Below, piece by piece: positions 30,971 through 40,181 of a DNA stretch of 64,000 bases (position 1 is the first letter of the stretch; each line of letters opens with the position of its first letter). The DNA is from Martensiomyces pterosporus. Its lineage: Eukaryota; Kickxellomycota; Kickxellomycetes; Kickxellales; Kickxellaceae. The DNA lies in the NCBI GenBank assembly GCA_025201845.1, contig MU603948.1:26897-90896 (forward strand), in the 5' to 3' direction. A model generated the notes under the pieces. That model searched no databases. It was not told the DNA's origin and was given only the letters and a program-made list of their open reading frames with translations. The position numbers and the translations under genes are program-made.

Positions 30971-32340
30971 CAGCCCTCCTTGCTGCCTCGCTCCGCCCCA
31001 CACTCTACACTAATCGCGGCCCTCACTCGCGCCCACCTTTTTTCGAATCTGCCATCTCTTGTTTACTATACAGCTACACTGCTCACACTCTTTTCTGCCT
31101 GCTTGCTATCCATACAATGCCATTTCTCTTTCACACCGACACCAAGTCGAGCGCGTCCATGCGTGGCTCTTGGCTTGGGCGGCTGCTTGCCCTCTGGCGT
31201 TGGCCCAGCGCGCTCCACGTGAATCTGGCTAATCGGAATTAGCTGATGTCATCTAGCGGGGCCCGTGATTGGCTGGGGGCAACACGCTGTTAATTTTTTT
31301 CACGCCTCGTCGAATCGAACCGAACTGGGGAGAATGGGAAGCTCGGGGGGAATGTCTTTTCTCTCTCCTTTTTTTCACCACCAAAAAGTTCGATTTTTAT
31401 ATTTCAGCGTTTAAGCGTCCCGCACTAGCAACTCGCCCAGCCAACAGCACCCCTTCTAACTCGCCTGCGTTGTTTTTCCTCCACACACTTGATACGCTCC
31501 CCCGGCCTCTTTCTTTCTCTGCTTGTCCAGGTTCATCCCTTGCTCAAGAGGAGGAGTGTTTTGTACGAGACACTGCGATAAGAGCCCAGAAAGCAAGCAT
31601 ACTGATATTTGCCATCCACCGCGCGAGTGCTGAAGAGACAGAAGCACCTTTCTGTCTTTCTCTTCTTGCTGCCTGAATACAGCGTGCTTTTACCTTGGCC
31701 AGGACAGAAGGCGGCTTAATACACACAGATAGCGCGAGTGCCCGGCTTGAAACTGGCCCCAAGCTGAATTTCCTGCAAGGAAGCCGAGCCTAACATATTC
31801 CCAATAACAAGGTAAATACCGCATCACCACCATCCTCCCCACACGCCCTTATGCGCTTTAATTGTTCGCTTAATGCGCTCCTCTGCTGCTTTATACATCT
31901 CCTGCGGTGGCCAGCATGTGCGAGCACTGCCTTCAGCCCTTCCACACCCTTTCTCCATCCCTCCTCCCCAAAAAGGGCTACGGCAGAGATTGGGATGTGG
32001 GAGAAGGGAAAGGGGGGCGTTACTTTTCCTCCTCGCGCTATGGGCACATCTTCCAGTGCTCCTGGGCTCAGCAGGCGTGTGCCAATGTGTGTGCATTTAC
32101 GCGTCCTAATGCGGCCACCCTCGCTTTTCGGTTTACATCTAGCGCGTCTGCTGGCGCACTGCATGTCAATCATGCAAGGATTCATGCCGCGGCAGCAGCT
32201 GTGCCTATTCCGATTTGTGCACATGCAGTCAATGCTCATTCGCCAGTATCTCTTCTGTATTCTTCATAAATCCAGAGCACGTCTCTGTATACACCCATAC
32301 CTGGAGGGCCGTCTTGACAATAAGGTGAAGCCACGCGTGA
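30971..32340. promoter_or_regulatory. Intergenic region ahead of the BED-finger gene
   Basis: 1370 bp containing the 3' end of the SWI1-like gene and the upstream region of the BED gene. It is rich in CTTTTT/TTTCTC tracts. Short frames here have no recognisable product, and no TATA box stands out. Confidence 0.5.
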
Positions 32341-34299
32341 ATGTCTTCACTAGACCAAACAAGCTCCAAAACACAGCAGAATATCGACAGGAACTCTGCA
32401 CAGGACGCGGCAGAGAGTTTAGGGGCAATGGCTGATCACATAGTTCAGGACGAGGAAATTTCAGTGGCACAGGACGGCGGAGTGGTGCACGAGGAGGTCG
32501 AGGAGTACGAGGGCAACGGCGATCTGAGGCTAAGCGAAGTGGCAGCACACATGGTCGCTGCAGCCAAGAGCAGTGAGGAGGCAGGCGAGGACTACGAGAT
32601 GGTCGGCCACCACCAGGAGGCCGAGGTCGGCAACGGCGAAGAGGTGCTCGATCAGGAGGCCTATGGAGCCGAGCATGAGTATGCCGAGTATGACATGGCG
32701 GAGGTCGATATGACGCAGGGTGTTGAGGGCGACCAGGGTGCCCAGGCAGCCGAGTACGCAGACAATGTTGCTGGAACCGATGCGGGCTCGATTCTTGCCA
32801 CTCAAGACAATGGCGAGGAGGACCAGCTTTTGGACGATGGCCAGCAGAATGCAGAGTACTCGTATGATCAGGAGATGATAGACGAGGGAGAGAAGGCCCA
32901 AGGGATGGGCATCGACGAGAACGGCGAGGAGATTGTCGATGACCATGGCCACCACCAGCACCACGCCCAGACCGGGCAGCAGCTGGAGCACCAGGACCAG
33001 CAGGTGAGCCACGAGTCCGAACACCAGCAGGGCATGTATGACGAGCAGGACGATCAGTCCGGCCAGATGTACGAGTCGGCGCCAGTCGATGCAGCGCCCA
33101 TGGATTACACCATCATCTCCACAGCCGCGGCAAACTCGTCGCTCGCTGCGCTGTCGCAGGCCATTACCTCGAGCGTTAGCCGGCTGACAGGCGACCTTTC
33201 CACTGAGGACCAGGAGCTCCACGAGCACCACGAGCACCAGCTGCTGCAGCAGCCTGATGACGGCCAGGATGGGCACCTGCAAGGACAGGACCAGGAGCAG
33301 GCTTCCCAAGAACAGCAGCAGGAGCAGCAGGAGCAGGAGCAGGGGCAGCAGGACCAAGAGCCAAAGGATCACCACGATGCAGGCGGGTATGCTCTTTCCT
33401 CCGATCTTGGTAGCCATGGCAGCGTGCAGCAAGGCTTGCCCCACAGCGAGCCCCATTCGCACTCGCACTCGCACACCCACTCGCCATCCCCGCTCGCTGG
33501 GAACTCGGGTGGCGCTGTATCCACCCCAATTGGGTACAAGACCTCGGGAAGGCTGATGGAATCCCAGAACGTCACTCCGGCCAAGCGCCCCCACTCAAGC
33601 CATGGTGCGGCATCGAGCAACAGCCGCCTCAAGAGCAAGGTGTGGAACTGGTACGACATTTTGCCTGACAGCTACCGCCAGTGCCGCTTTTGCCCGCAAA
33701 AATACGGCCCGCTCACTGCGACCACCATTCTGGCCCGCCACTACCACAACCGCCACGACCTGAACCCTCCTGTTGGTGGAACGCCCTCGCACCGTGGATC
33801 GGCGTCCCATGTGCATGCTGGCAGCCAGGGCACACACACCCCCACCCACCAGCACCTTGCCCTTTCGCAGGCTGGCCAGGCTGTCTATAACCAGGCTGCT
33901 GCCGCTGCCGCTGCCGCTGCTGCCGCTGTTACTGCCAATGGCGGTGCCACGCCAGCAGAATCCCAGACGGGGCACATATTCCACGCTCAGTCGAATGGCG
34001 GGTCTGCCTATGGCCAGTCCACCCTGGCTGTTGCCAACGGCACGGCCACCGACGAAATCCTACGATCGGTGGTGTCTGAGGCTGTGCAGAACGGCCCGTA
34101 CGAGGAGAACCAGATCATTATGCAAGGTAAGGAGAAAATCAAAATTGCAAATTACTCGCAGTGGATGTGTCCCACAAACGTGCGTCCAACGACGGGTGCT
34201 ATCTTGCTCGTACTGCACACGGCTGCAGCTGACTTTGCCGCTCACCTCTGCTCCCTTGCCTTTCCGCAACCCGCTTCTTTTGCCTTTGCCACTGTGTAG
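32341..34299 (+). CDS. Acidic Gln-rich BED-type zinc-finger protein (likely 5' part of a BED-Nit fusion)
   Basis: The frame from ATG 32341 is open to a stop at 34297-34299, 652 residues. The first ~370 residues are very acidic and rich in Gln/Glu/His, with VDMTQ, EHQD and QQEQ runs. A BED-like finger lies at about 431-473: VWNWYDIL, then C-x2-C-x15-H-x4-H (CRFC...HYHNRH). BED fingers bind DNA and often derive from transposases. The last 57 residues look like intron: a CAAG|GTAAGG donor at 34127 and a pyrimidine-rich TGTAG acceptor at 34299 bound a 173-base intron. Removing it joins the frame to the Nit amidase without a stop, giving 893 residues. Whether the gene makes one fused protein or two proteins needs transcript data. 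Confidence 0.75.
   Translation: MSSLDQTSSKTQQNIDRNSAQDAAESLGAMADHIVQDEEISVAQDGGVVHEEVEEYEGNGDLRLSEVAAHMVAAAKSSEEAGEDYEMVGHHQEAEVGNGEEVLDQEAYGAEHEYAEYDMAEVDMTQGVEGDQGAQAAEYADNVAGTDAGSILATQDNGEEDQLLDDGQQNAEYSYDQEMIDEGEKAQGMGIDENGEEIVDDHGHHQHHAQTGQQLEHQDQQVSHESEHQQGMYDEQDDQSGQMYESAPVDAAPMDYTIISTAAANSSLAALSQAITSSVSRLTGDLSTEDQELHEHHEHQLLQQPDDGQDGHLQGQDQEQASQEQQQEQQEQEQGQQDQEPKDHHDAGGYALSSDLGSHGSVQQGLPHSEPHSHSHSHTHSPSPLAGNSGGAVSTPIGYKTSGRLMESQNVTPAKRPHSSHGAASSNSRLKSKVWNWYDILPDSYRQCRFCPQKYGPLTATTILARHYHNRHDLNPPVGGTPSHRGSASHVHAGSQGTHTPTHQHLALSQAGQAVYNQAAAAAAAAAAAVTANGGATPAESQTGHIFHAQSNGGSAYGQSTLAVANGTATDEILRSVVSEAVQNGPYEENQIIMQGKEKIKIANYSQWMCPTNVRPTTGAILLVLHTAAADFAAHLCSLAFPQPASFAFATV
34127..34299 (+). 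other. Predicted intron linking BED and Nit frames
   Basis: GTAAGG donor, a CTGAC branch-like site at about 34228, a pyrimidine-rich tract and a TGTAG acceptor. The exon ends with one base of a codon, and the next exon begins AC, so the joined codon is Asp and the frame runs directly into the Nit ATG at 34314. Confidence 0.6.
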
Positions 34300-34313
34300 A
34301 CGGGTTCTCGACG

Positions 34314-35195
34314 ATGATGACGTCTCCGCTGTCCAGAATAAACCTGACGCCTGCGCGCAAGGCAATCGCAGCAGTCGCGCAGTTCTGTGCGCAGGGCGAT
34401 ATTCAAAAGAACCTCCAGACATGCGTGCAGCTCATCAGCAGCGCAGCACGGCGAGGAGCCAAGATGGTGTTTTTGCCAGAAGCGAGCGACTTTATCGCTG
34501 AAACGCGTGTGCAGCCCTCGCAGCAGGCACAGAGTCTGGACGGGCCGTTCATGAAGGAGATCCAGCAAGCGGCCAAGGACAACGGCATCTGGATTTCCAT
34601 CGGCGTGCACGAGCAGCCGCCGGTGAACGGAATGCCCTACAACACCAACGCGGTGATCAGCGACGAGGGCACGCTTGTCTCGGTCTACCGGAAGCTCCAT
34701 CTGTTCGACGTCAACCTCAAGGATGGGCCGCGGCTCATTGAGAGCTCGGTGACTTCGCGTGGCGAGCAGATTGCTGACCCGATCGACACTCCTGTGGGCA
34801 AGCTTGGGCTGTCGATTTGCTACGATCTGCGGTTCCCCGAGCTCGCCCAGCGACTACGCCACCGTGGCGCGCAGCTCCTGTGCTATCCATCGGCGTTCAC
34901 AGAAGCCACCGGTGCTCCGCACTGGGAGGTCCTTTTGCGCTCGCGCGCCATTGAGACGCAGACATATGTGTTTGCTGCTGCGCAGATTGGCAAGCACAAC
35001 CCGAAGCGGTCGAGCTATGGCGACGCTATGATTGTTGACCCGTGGGGAGCTGTGGTGGCCCGGTGCTCGCGCAACTCTAGCGAGCCCACGCTGGCTACTG
35101 CGGAGGTGAACCTGGACTTTTTGGACAAGGTCCGCCGCGAGTCGCCTGTGTTTAGTCATAAGAGAACGGACATTTTCCCGGAATATGCATCGTGA
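34314..35195 (+). CDS. NIT1: Nit1-type amidase (carbon-nitrogen hydrolase, deaminated glutathione amidase class)
   Basis: Read alone this is 293 residues, normal for Nit1/yeast Nit2, which removes deaminated glutathione made by transaminase side-reactions. The Glu-Lys-Cys catalytic triad of the nitrilase superfamily is complete: Glu56 (FLPEAS), Lys127 (YRKLHLFD) and Cys169 (SICYDLRFPEL). Other Nit1-typical blocks are PSAFTEATGAPHWEVLLRSR-like text near 195-215 and KRSSYGDAMIVDPWG. The N-terminus MMTSPLSRINLTPARKA could be a weak mitochondrial signal, which would favour independent translation. Only 14 bases separate its ATG from the stop of the BED frame, leaving no room for a separate promoter outside that gene. 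Confidence 0.93.
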   Translation: MMTSPLSRINLTPARKAIAAVAQFCAQGDIQKNLQTCVQLISSAARRGAKMVFLPEASDFIAETRVQPSQQAQSLDGPFMKEIQQAAKDNGIWISIGVHEQPPVNGMPYNTNAVISDEGTLVSVYRKLHLFDVNLKDGPRLIESSVTSRGEQIADPIDTPVGKLGLSICYDLRFPELAQRLRHRGAQLLCYPSAFTEATGAPHWEVLLRSRAIETQTYVFAAAQIGKHNPKRSSYGDAMIVDPWGAVVARCSRNSSEPTLATAEVNLDFLDKVRRESPVFSHKRTDIFPEYAS

Positions 35196-35508
35196 CCTAA
35201 TTCGTCTGTCAAAGTAATTTTTCTCTTAGTCCCTATTTTCCTCTACTTCTCTTTTTCCAACTAGCCATCGCCAGCTACCACACCGCATGCTACTCCACAC
35301 CGCATGCTACTCCACACACGCATACCACCCCACTTTCGAGCGCATCTTCTCGTACCTCGACCAAAACAAAGAACACTAGGAACCGCTTGCCACAAAGGCG
35401 CGTCTATGCTCCTACCCTGCAGCTATTTTGTGACTGATGTTTTTTTTCTTCGCAACGACGACTAAAATTGAAGTTGTATGTACAGGCGAAATTGCTATCC
35501 GGGGTTGT
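35196..35508. other. Intergenic with a 17-bp tandem duplication
   Basis: 313 bp between convergent 3' ends of the Nit gene and the first small-array gene. A 17-bp unit (CACCGCATGCTACTCCA) occurs twice head-to-tail at about 35280-35313. Otherwise I see nothing. Confidence 0.7.
35280..35313. repeat. 17-bp two-copy tandem duplication
   Basis: CACCGCATGCTACTCCA is present twice in direct succession, then followed by a partly similar CACACGCAT. Confidence 0.85.
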
Positions 35509-35760
35509 TCAGAAGTGGGAGAGGGCGGGCGTGGTGTTTGATCCGACGAGGACGGGGCTTGAGTACAAGTGGCCCAGGGCGTCTTCAGCACTGCCGCCGT
35601 TGGCAACACTCTTCAGCTTTCCGCTGCGAGCATGCTCGGGTGCCAGAGTGTCGAGCGAGCCGGCGGTGCTTGCAGCATCGGATTCAGCGGCTGTGGCCTT
35701 GGCGTTCTTGTCGCCCTTCTTTGAGGTGAGCTTGGCGAGAGTGGACTTGAGAATAGTCAT
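35509..35760 (-). CDS. Small GGSA-DAL family protein, array member 1
   Basis: An 83-residue protein; family not recognised. The N-terminus MTILKSTLAKLTSKK is short and basic-amphipathic, the middle is Ser/Ala-rich with SLDTL, and the end carries GGSAEDALGHLYSS. A longer frame upstream is open but the ATG at 35760 has a TATA box (35852-35860) about 95 bases before it and an AGGGG adjoining that box. It shares the basic S-x-LAKL start with member 3 and the C-terminal motif with both other members. No signal peptide, transmembrane helix or Cys is present. It is probably soluble; function unknown. Confidence 0.75.
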   Translation of the reverse strand: MTILKSTLAKLTSKKGDKNAKATAAESDAASTAGSLDTLAPEHARSGKLKSVANGGSAEDALGHLYSSPVLVGSNTTPALSHF

Positions 35761-36563
35761 TTTCGTGTCTAGGTAGCTGAGGTTGAGGCTGTGTGCATGT
35801 AGCTGGCTGCTGTTGATGGTGTCGGGGCTGGGGTGTTCTGTGGGGAGGGGGTTTATATATGCGGCGAGCCACTGGTGCCCCCAGGCGCGCGTGCTCCTTT
35901 CTCTCCACCCGCCATTTCTTGGCGACTTGCTGTCGCAGCCTATCAGCTCAGCCAAGAAATAAAGAATAGAAATCTCGATGCGCCATGGCCGTAGCAATGG
36001 CCGGATAAACAGGAAGGAAATCAAAAGGTGCTCCCTACTCGTAGTTCCAACAATACCGGAAACTCCTTCCCTGCGGCCACCGGAGGTGGCCATGACCTGC
36101 ACAAGACGATCATCCTTCTCCTAGCTTTGGTATTTTGAGAAACCCTTTGGGTAGGAGGAAAAAAACAGACAGGCCATTTTTGTCGCTGGTGAATGAATGT
36201 AGACACGTGCATGGCTTTTACATGAGTGCGCTGCTGCGGCAGCACTATGTGTGCGACCCGGGTTTTGCTGCACGCCACTTGCTATGTATGTTGGTGAGAC
36301 CATACTCGTTTGCTTGGCATTGCTGGCCATCTCGATGGGTAGGGGCGCTGTCGCCACCGTCGCCCTTGGCCCCACCTTCAGCAGCGACAGCGCCAGAAAC
36401 AAGAACACGGCGTGGCTCCTTGGTGGCTGTGGCAAGCGCACACGTTTTTCTGGATGGCACATGCTATAACTGAGGTGCTTATTTAGCACTTGTATTGGAT
36501 ATATGTGAATGAATGGATAGAGCTAGTGGGTGGAATGGTAGCAGGGAAAGCTACACGCCGTCC
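35761..36563. other. Intergenic between array members 1 and 2
   Basis: 803 bp. The part next to 35760 is the member 1 promoter. The segment 36245-36490 has overlapping short frames on both strands (for example a 61-codon ATG frame at 36284 with a hydrophobic start), but none has recognisable content or shares the family motif. Confidence 0.5.
35852..35860 (-). promoter_or_regulatory. TATA box of array member 1
   Basis: TATATAAA on the minus strand about 95 bases upstream of the ATG at 35760, immediately downstream of a C-rich CCCCCTCCCC stretch as read on that strand's complement. Confidence 0.7.
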
Positions 36564-36842
36564 TTATATCTGCGGCATGAAGCCGGGACCCCCGTTGCCA
36601 GTAATGGGCTTGTCATGAAGGAGGTGCGAGAGCGCATCCGCCGCACTGCCGCCGTTTCCGGCCGAAGCTACACCAGAGGAAGATGCCGACCTTGGTTCCG
36701 GCCTAAGAGTTGAAGCCGACGAGAATACACTATTAGCATCCGCATCTCTCGCTCCAGTAGCGTGTGCACGATCGTTCGATGAGATGTTGCTGCGTGCCGC
36801 CGAGTCGCTGCTGCCGTTTCTCTCACGCCGCGAAAATATCAT
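36564..36842 (-). CDS. Small GGSA-DAL family protein, array member 2
   Basis: A 92-residue protein starting MIFSRRERNGSSDSAARS. It has a basic start, a Ser/Ala/Asp-rich middle, and GGSAADALSHLLHD near residues 69-82, followed by a Gly-rich tail ending GFMPQI. The start at 36842 lies about 105 bases downstream of a TATAAAAAGG box. The frame continues upstream in open sequence (to 37175), but the TATA position and the family alignment favour this ATG. The same motif in members 1 and 3 shows that these are diverged tandem paralogues. Function unknown. Confidence 0.75.
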   Translation of the reverse strand: MIFSRRERNGSSDSAARSNISSNDRAHATGARDADANSVFSSASTLRPEPRSASSSGVASAGNGGSAADALSHLLHDKPITGNGGPGFMPQI

Positions 36843-37405
36843 TGTTCTGGATATGCTGATATGTGGATTGGAATGCGCTTCAAACAAAGAGCGGGCTTGG
36901 ATGTAGAAATACACGGCCACCGGGATTTGTATCCCTGACGCCTCCTTTTTATACCGTGGCGATGGGCGGGCGAGGTGACTTGAAAGAGACAGGTTAGAAT
37001 TTTTGGCGGTATTTTTTTTTTTTTGCCAAGAATCGGCTTTCCATGGGACTGCTGCATATCTCGCCCTCCATTTTCTATTTGAATCAAATGTTGCAACAAT
37101 GCACCTGCCTCCTGGCAAGTGGCAAAACGCGGGCCGCCCTGTGCCTTTTTCTGGCTGCATGCTGTATCTATACATGCGCTTTCTCAGCTGTATGCATGCT
37201 TGTGGTTTGCTGCTTTAGACAGCGATATATGACTAGACAGCCATGAAGGCAGCTGAACCATCTCAGTAAAAGAAGCTAGCCTATCTACATATTTAAAACG
37301 GCGTTCAACTGGTTTTGCTCACCTGGCTGCAGATGCATGGTGGATGGACTAAACATATACTGGTATCTCTCCGATACTGCGCTCTGCGCGCTAGAGTTGC
37401 CAGGA
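36843..37405. other. Intergenic between array members 2 and 3
   Basis: 563 bp containing the member 2 promoter and the 3' flank of member 3. A run of 13 T residues lies at about 37012-37024. No other gene is seen. Confidence 0.6.
36944..36953 (-). promoter_or_regulatory. TATA box of array member 2
   Basis: TATAAAAAGG on the minus strand about 105 bases upstream of the ATG at 36842. Confidence 0.7.
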
Positions 37406-37675
37406 TCACTGGCGGGGGAGGTTGGCGGGGAAGGCCGAGGTCTGGAGGCTTGAGTTGTTGCTGTAGAGGTAGCTCAGAGCGTCATTTGCGCTGCCGCCCT
37501 TTGAGGCATCCAGGACCTTGGGTTTGTCGGCCGTGACGGTGGCCAGAGAGTCGCTCACGCTGTAAGTGTCGGCGTAGTCAGTAGAGTTTTTGAAGTTGGT
37601 GGCATCAAAGTCTTTGAGAGAGTCGTTGCTCTTGCGCTTGAAGAGCTTGGCGAGTCTGCTGGTGGGAGAGGTCAT
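37406..37675 (-). CDS. Small GGSA-DAL family protein, array member 3
   Basis: An 89-residue protein starting MTSPTSRLAKLFKRKSNDS. The S-R-LAKL-x-x-K start parallels member 1. The middle is acidic and Ser/Thr-rich with SDSLATV, and the C-terminal motif is GGSANDALSYLYSN. The ATG at 37675 is about 150 bases after a TATATAAGG box. It has no Cys, signal peptide or membrane segment. Closely matched architecture and orientation with members 1 and 2 indicate tandem duplication followed by strong divergence that spared the C-terminal motif. Function unknown. Confidence 0.8.
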   Translation of the reverse strand: MTSPTSRLAKLFKRKSNDSLKDFDATNFKNSTDYADTYSVSDSLATVTADKPKVLDASKGGSANDALSYLYSNNSSLQTSAFPANLPRQ

Positions 37676-38641
37676 CTTGTGTCTTGTTTCGGAGCGGTGG
37701 TGGAGTATCTGGAGCAGAAAGGATGTTGGCTTGCTTGGGCACTTGTAAGAGAGCGCAGAGGCGGTTGCTATCGAGTGTGTTGATGAGAAGCTGGAGGTCA
37801 GATCGAGCGCGGTTTGGTGGCCTTATATACTGGTGCGGAAAGGGATGAATCTTGGCAAAGAGGCAAACTCTGTAGTATAGACTGGGTGAATTACATACGC
37901 CTTCTTTCTTTGGCTTACGCAGCGGCCAGCTGCTATTCATATTTAATGATCTTTCGGCGCTTCCATGTTTTCCGCAGCAGCGCCCCTTGGTGTTACATCT
38001 TCAAGCAAGCAACAACGCAGATGTGCGCAATCTATGATACTGCTTCAAGCAGCACTACCTCAGGGCGACTGGCACAAGCCTCTCGCCTGCAACAGGCAAA
38101 ATCAATGCATCGGGCCCGGCGAGCTCGCCTTTCCTTGCCAGCCTGCTCCTGGCCGCAACCCAGCCCCCGCTGTACACGCAATTTGCGGGAAATCATATGT
38201 GCAACCGAGTCAGCACAAGATCATCGCCGCCATTGTTACCACCAATGTCAAGCGGGCGTGCCGCTTCGTTCCTCTGCACATCATCTGCCACCCCTCACAC
38301 TCCACGCCCCAACAATGTACATCCATCCCGCATGGAAGGAGAGGGCGCGTCGTCATCAGCAGCACGCTGTATGCTGTGTGCAGCTTGGAAAAGACAGAAC
38401 CGCGCCAGCCTCTTGTGGCCAGACACCCAGAAGTTGGCGCATTCCGATGTGCTGCCAAGAAATAGGCCAAAGTCTATCAAGCCTGGTATCTGGCCTATTT
38501 CCAGAATTTACACAATTCTCCGTATTATTGACGCCACCTGCTTACAAACCCACTCTCACCCATCTATTTCTCCAATATTTTGAAACATACGACAGCAAAC
38601 AGCGTCATATACTGCGGCAATTCAATGTGGCCCGCGGTGTC
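37676..38641. other. Intergenic between small-protein array and Nudix genes
   Basis: 966 bp with the member 3 promoter at its left and the 3' flank of the first Nudix gene at its right. A 286-codon plus-strand frame (37814-38674) crosses it, but it has no ATG at its head, no domain and an unbiased composition, so I do not call it. Confidence 0.55.
37821..37829 (-). promoter_or_regulatory. TATA box of array member 3
   Basis: TATATAAGG on the minus strand about 150 bases upstream of the ATG at 37675. Confidence 0.7.
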
Positions 38642-39178
38642 TCAGCTGAAATCGAGGGTATCGATCGTACGTAGCTCTTGGCGCGTGATGGTGACTTGAT
38701 CCGCTTTGAACCAGAACCTCCCGACGAATTTCTTGCCATCCAGCACATAGGGCCACCAGAGGCTGTCGTCCGCCCACATCTGCTCGAACGGCATCCCGTT
38801 AATGCCGAACCACCCGGGCCTCATCTCCTCGGTCTCCATTGGTGACCCAGTGTACTCCAGCGCCTGGTATACATGCACCTCCATGGCAACTGGGTCGTTT
38901 TCAAAGTAGAAGAAAAGCAGCCCGCACTTCTCCACCCTCGATGCCAAGAGTCCAGACTCCTCTTGCAGCTCGCGGATGGCGCCCTGGTCGATGGTCTCGT
39001 GGGGCTCGACCTTGCCGCCAAACCCGTTGAACTTGTCCTTGCCAAAGCCGCGCTTCTTCATTCCAAGCAGCACCTTCGTCCTTGTTTCATCCATAGGAAA
39101 CACCAAGGTGAAGAGGCGGTGTGGTTTGGCCAGGTGCTCTGCATCCTCGACGTATTTTGCAACTGATCGACTGTCCAT
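38642..39178 (-). CDS. MTH1-like Nudix hydrolase (oxidised purine nucleotide triphosphatase), copy A
   Basis: A 178-residue protein. The open frame begins further upstream with TTG, but the first ATG is at 39178. It aligns well by eye with human MTH1 (NUDT1), which hydrolyses 8-oxo-dGTP and 2-OH-dATP so that damaged bases are not put into DNA. The Nudix box is complete at about 55-77: G-x5-E, R69-E70 and EES-G (KVEPHETIDQGAIRELQEES). Conserved flanking blocks are LLGMKKRGFG, NGFGG, EMRPGWFGI, MWADDSLWWPYVL and GRFWFK. It is intronless. The second copy lies 300 bp upstream in the same orientation. Confidence 0.95.
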   Translation of the reverse strand: MDSRSVAKYVEDAEHLAKPHRLFTLVFPMDETRTKVLLGMKKRGFGKDKFNGFGGKVEPHETIDQGAIRELQEESGLLASRVEKCGLLFFYFENDPVAMEVHVYQALEYTGSPMETEEMRPGWFGINGMPFEQMWADDSLWWPYVLDGKKFVGRFWFKADQVTITRQELRTIDTLDFS

Positions 39179-39224
39179 TCGGTTCAAAGCGCGAAAATAA
39201 AGACGCAACCTGCGTGATTTTCCT

Positions 39225-39394
39225 TTTTTAAAATAAGCGCAGAATACCCAGCTGAAACACCGAGACTATGAGGGTAAGGGAATGCCAAGAAAACTAAGCA
39301 GCAACTGACTTTTTAAAATAAGCGCAGAATACCCAGCTGAAACACCGAGACTATGAGGGTAAGGGAATGCCAAGAAAACTAAGCAGCAACTGAC
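39225..39394. repeat. Perfect 85-bp tandem duplication between the two Nudix genes
   Basis: Copies at 39225-39309 and 39310-39394 are identical. They sit between copy A's start and copy B's stop, in an otherwise featureless 299-bp gap. Confidence 0.92.
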
Positions 39395-39477
39395 AAGATG
39401 TTGTATCTTGCTTTGCTCTGGGACCATCGCCTTGCCTGGATACCACTGGGATCGCTGACATTATGGTAAAATGGCCA

Positions 39478-40181
39478 TCATTGTTTCACCGGTAGGTGCT
39501 GGTCGAGCTGGTCCCGCTTAACGACTGCCACCTCATGGCTAAGGATGCAGTTGTCGCCAAACTCGAACCATGCGACAAAGGTCTTCCCCGCAAGCATAGC
39601 TGGCCACCACACCTTTGCCTCCTGGTACGTCTTGTCGTACGTCAAGCTGTCAGTGCCGAACCACTGCGGCCTCATTTCCTCTGATCTACACTGCCAAGTC
39701 AGAAGATATGTGCATTAGCGCGCGCCAGCTTTGGCAATCTCTGGGGCTGCACTTCACAAGCAAGTGGAAAGAACCTACTCAACAATATCGCCCGAAAACT
39801 TGCTTGTCGTATACACGAATATCGTCATTTGCCGGCCGTCAATACAGCTCATCAGCAGCACACCGACATTTGTCAGCTTCGCTGCATCTATTCCGCACTC
39901 CTCCTAGACACGCATTATCAATAGCAGCACAACAGGCAGGTACACATATCGTAAGCGCCTTTCCGTACATTGCCAAGCAACAGCCACACACCACCTCAAA
40001 GCAACATGCATTTCACCTTTAGCTCTCGGCGCGCGCACTCTTCCATGCTCTCGCCTGGCTCTGGCTTTCCGCCGAACCCGTTCCACAGTCCTTCGCCCAT
40101 CCCGCGCTTCTTCAGCCCTAGCAGAACCTTGCTGCCATCTGCGTTAAATGGAAATATAACTGTGTAGTATTTTATGCCCAT
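39478..40181 (-). CDS. MTH1-like Nudix hydrolase, copy B (three exons)
   Basis: Exon 1 is 40017-40181, exon 2 is 39779-39903 and exon 3 is 39478-39685; joined they give 165 residues. Introns are 113 and 93 bases (GTGAAA..CTAG and GTAGGT..GTAG). The second join restores GDIVESEEMRPQWFG, matching the conserved VES-x-EMRPxWF region of MTH1, which supports the splice. The Nudix box is split by intron 1 and complete: G38-x5-E44, R52-E53-L-K-E56-E57-C-G59 (GKPEPGESMEECARREL then KEECGI). The tail has WWPAMLAGKTFVAWFEF. It has the same predicted activity as copy A, and they are clearly diverged paralogues. Copy B is the shorter, with no N-terminal extension. Confidence 0.88.

Noticed and set aside
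31300..31335. B-box-like GGTTCGATTC on the minus strand
   Set aside because: No A box or cloverleaf at the expected spacing, so not a tRNA.
32341..34200. BED finger as evidence of a DNA transposon
   Set aside because: No transposase catalytic domain, terminal inverted repeats or target duplication seen around the gene.
36121..36489. Possible extra small gene between array members 1 and 2
   Set aside because: Several overlapping frames on both strands; none shares the family motif or has a matching TATA box.
37814..38674. 286-codon frame between the small array and the Nudix gene
   Set aside because: Begins at GTG, overlaps the Nudix 3' end antisense, no recognisable content.
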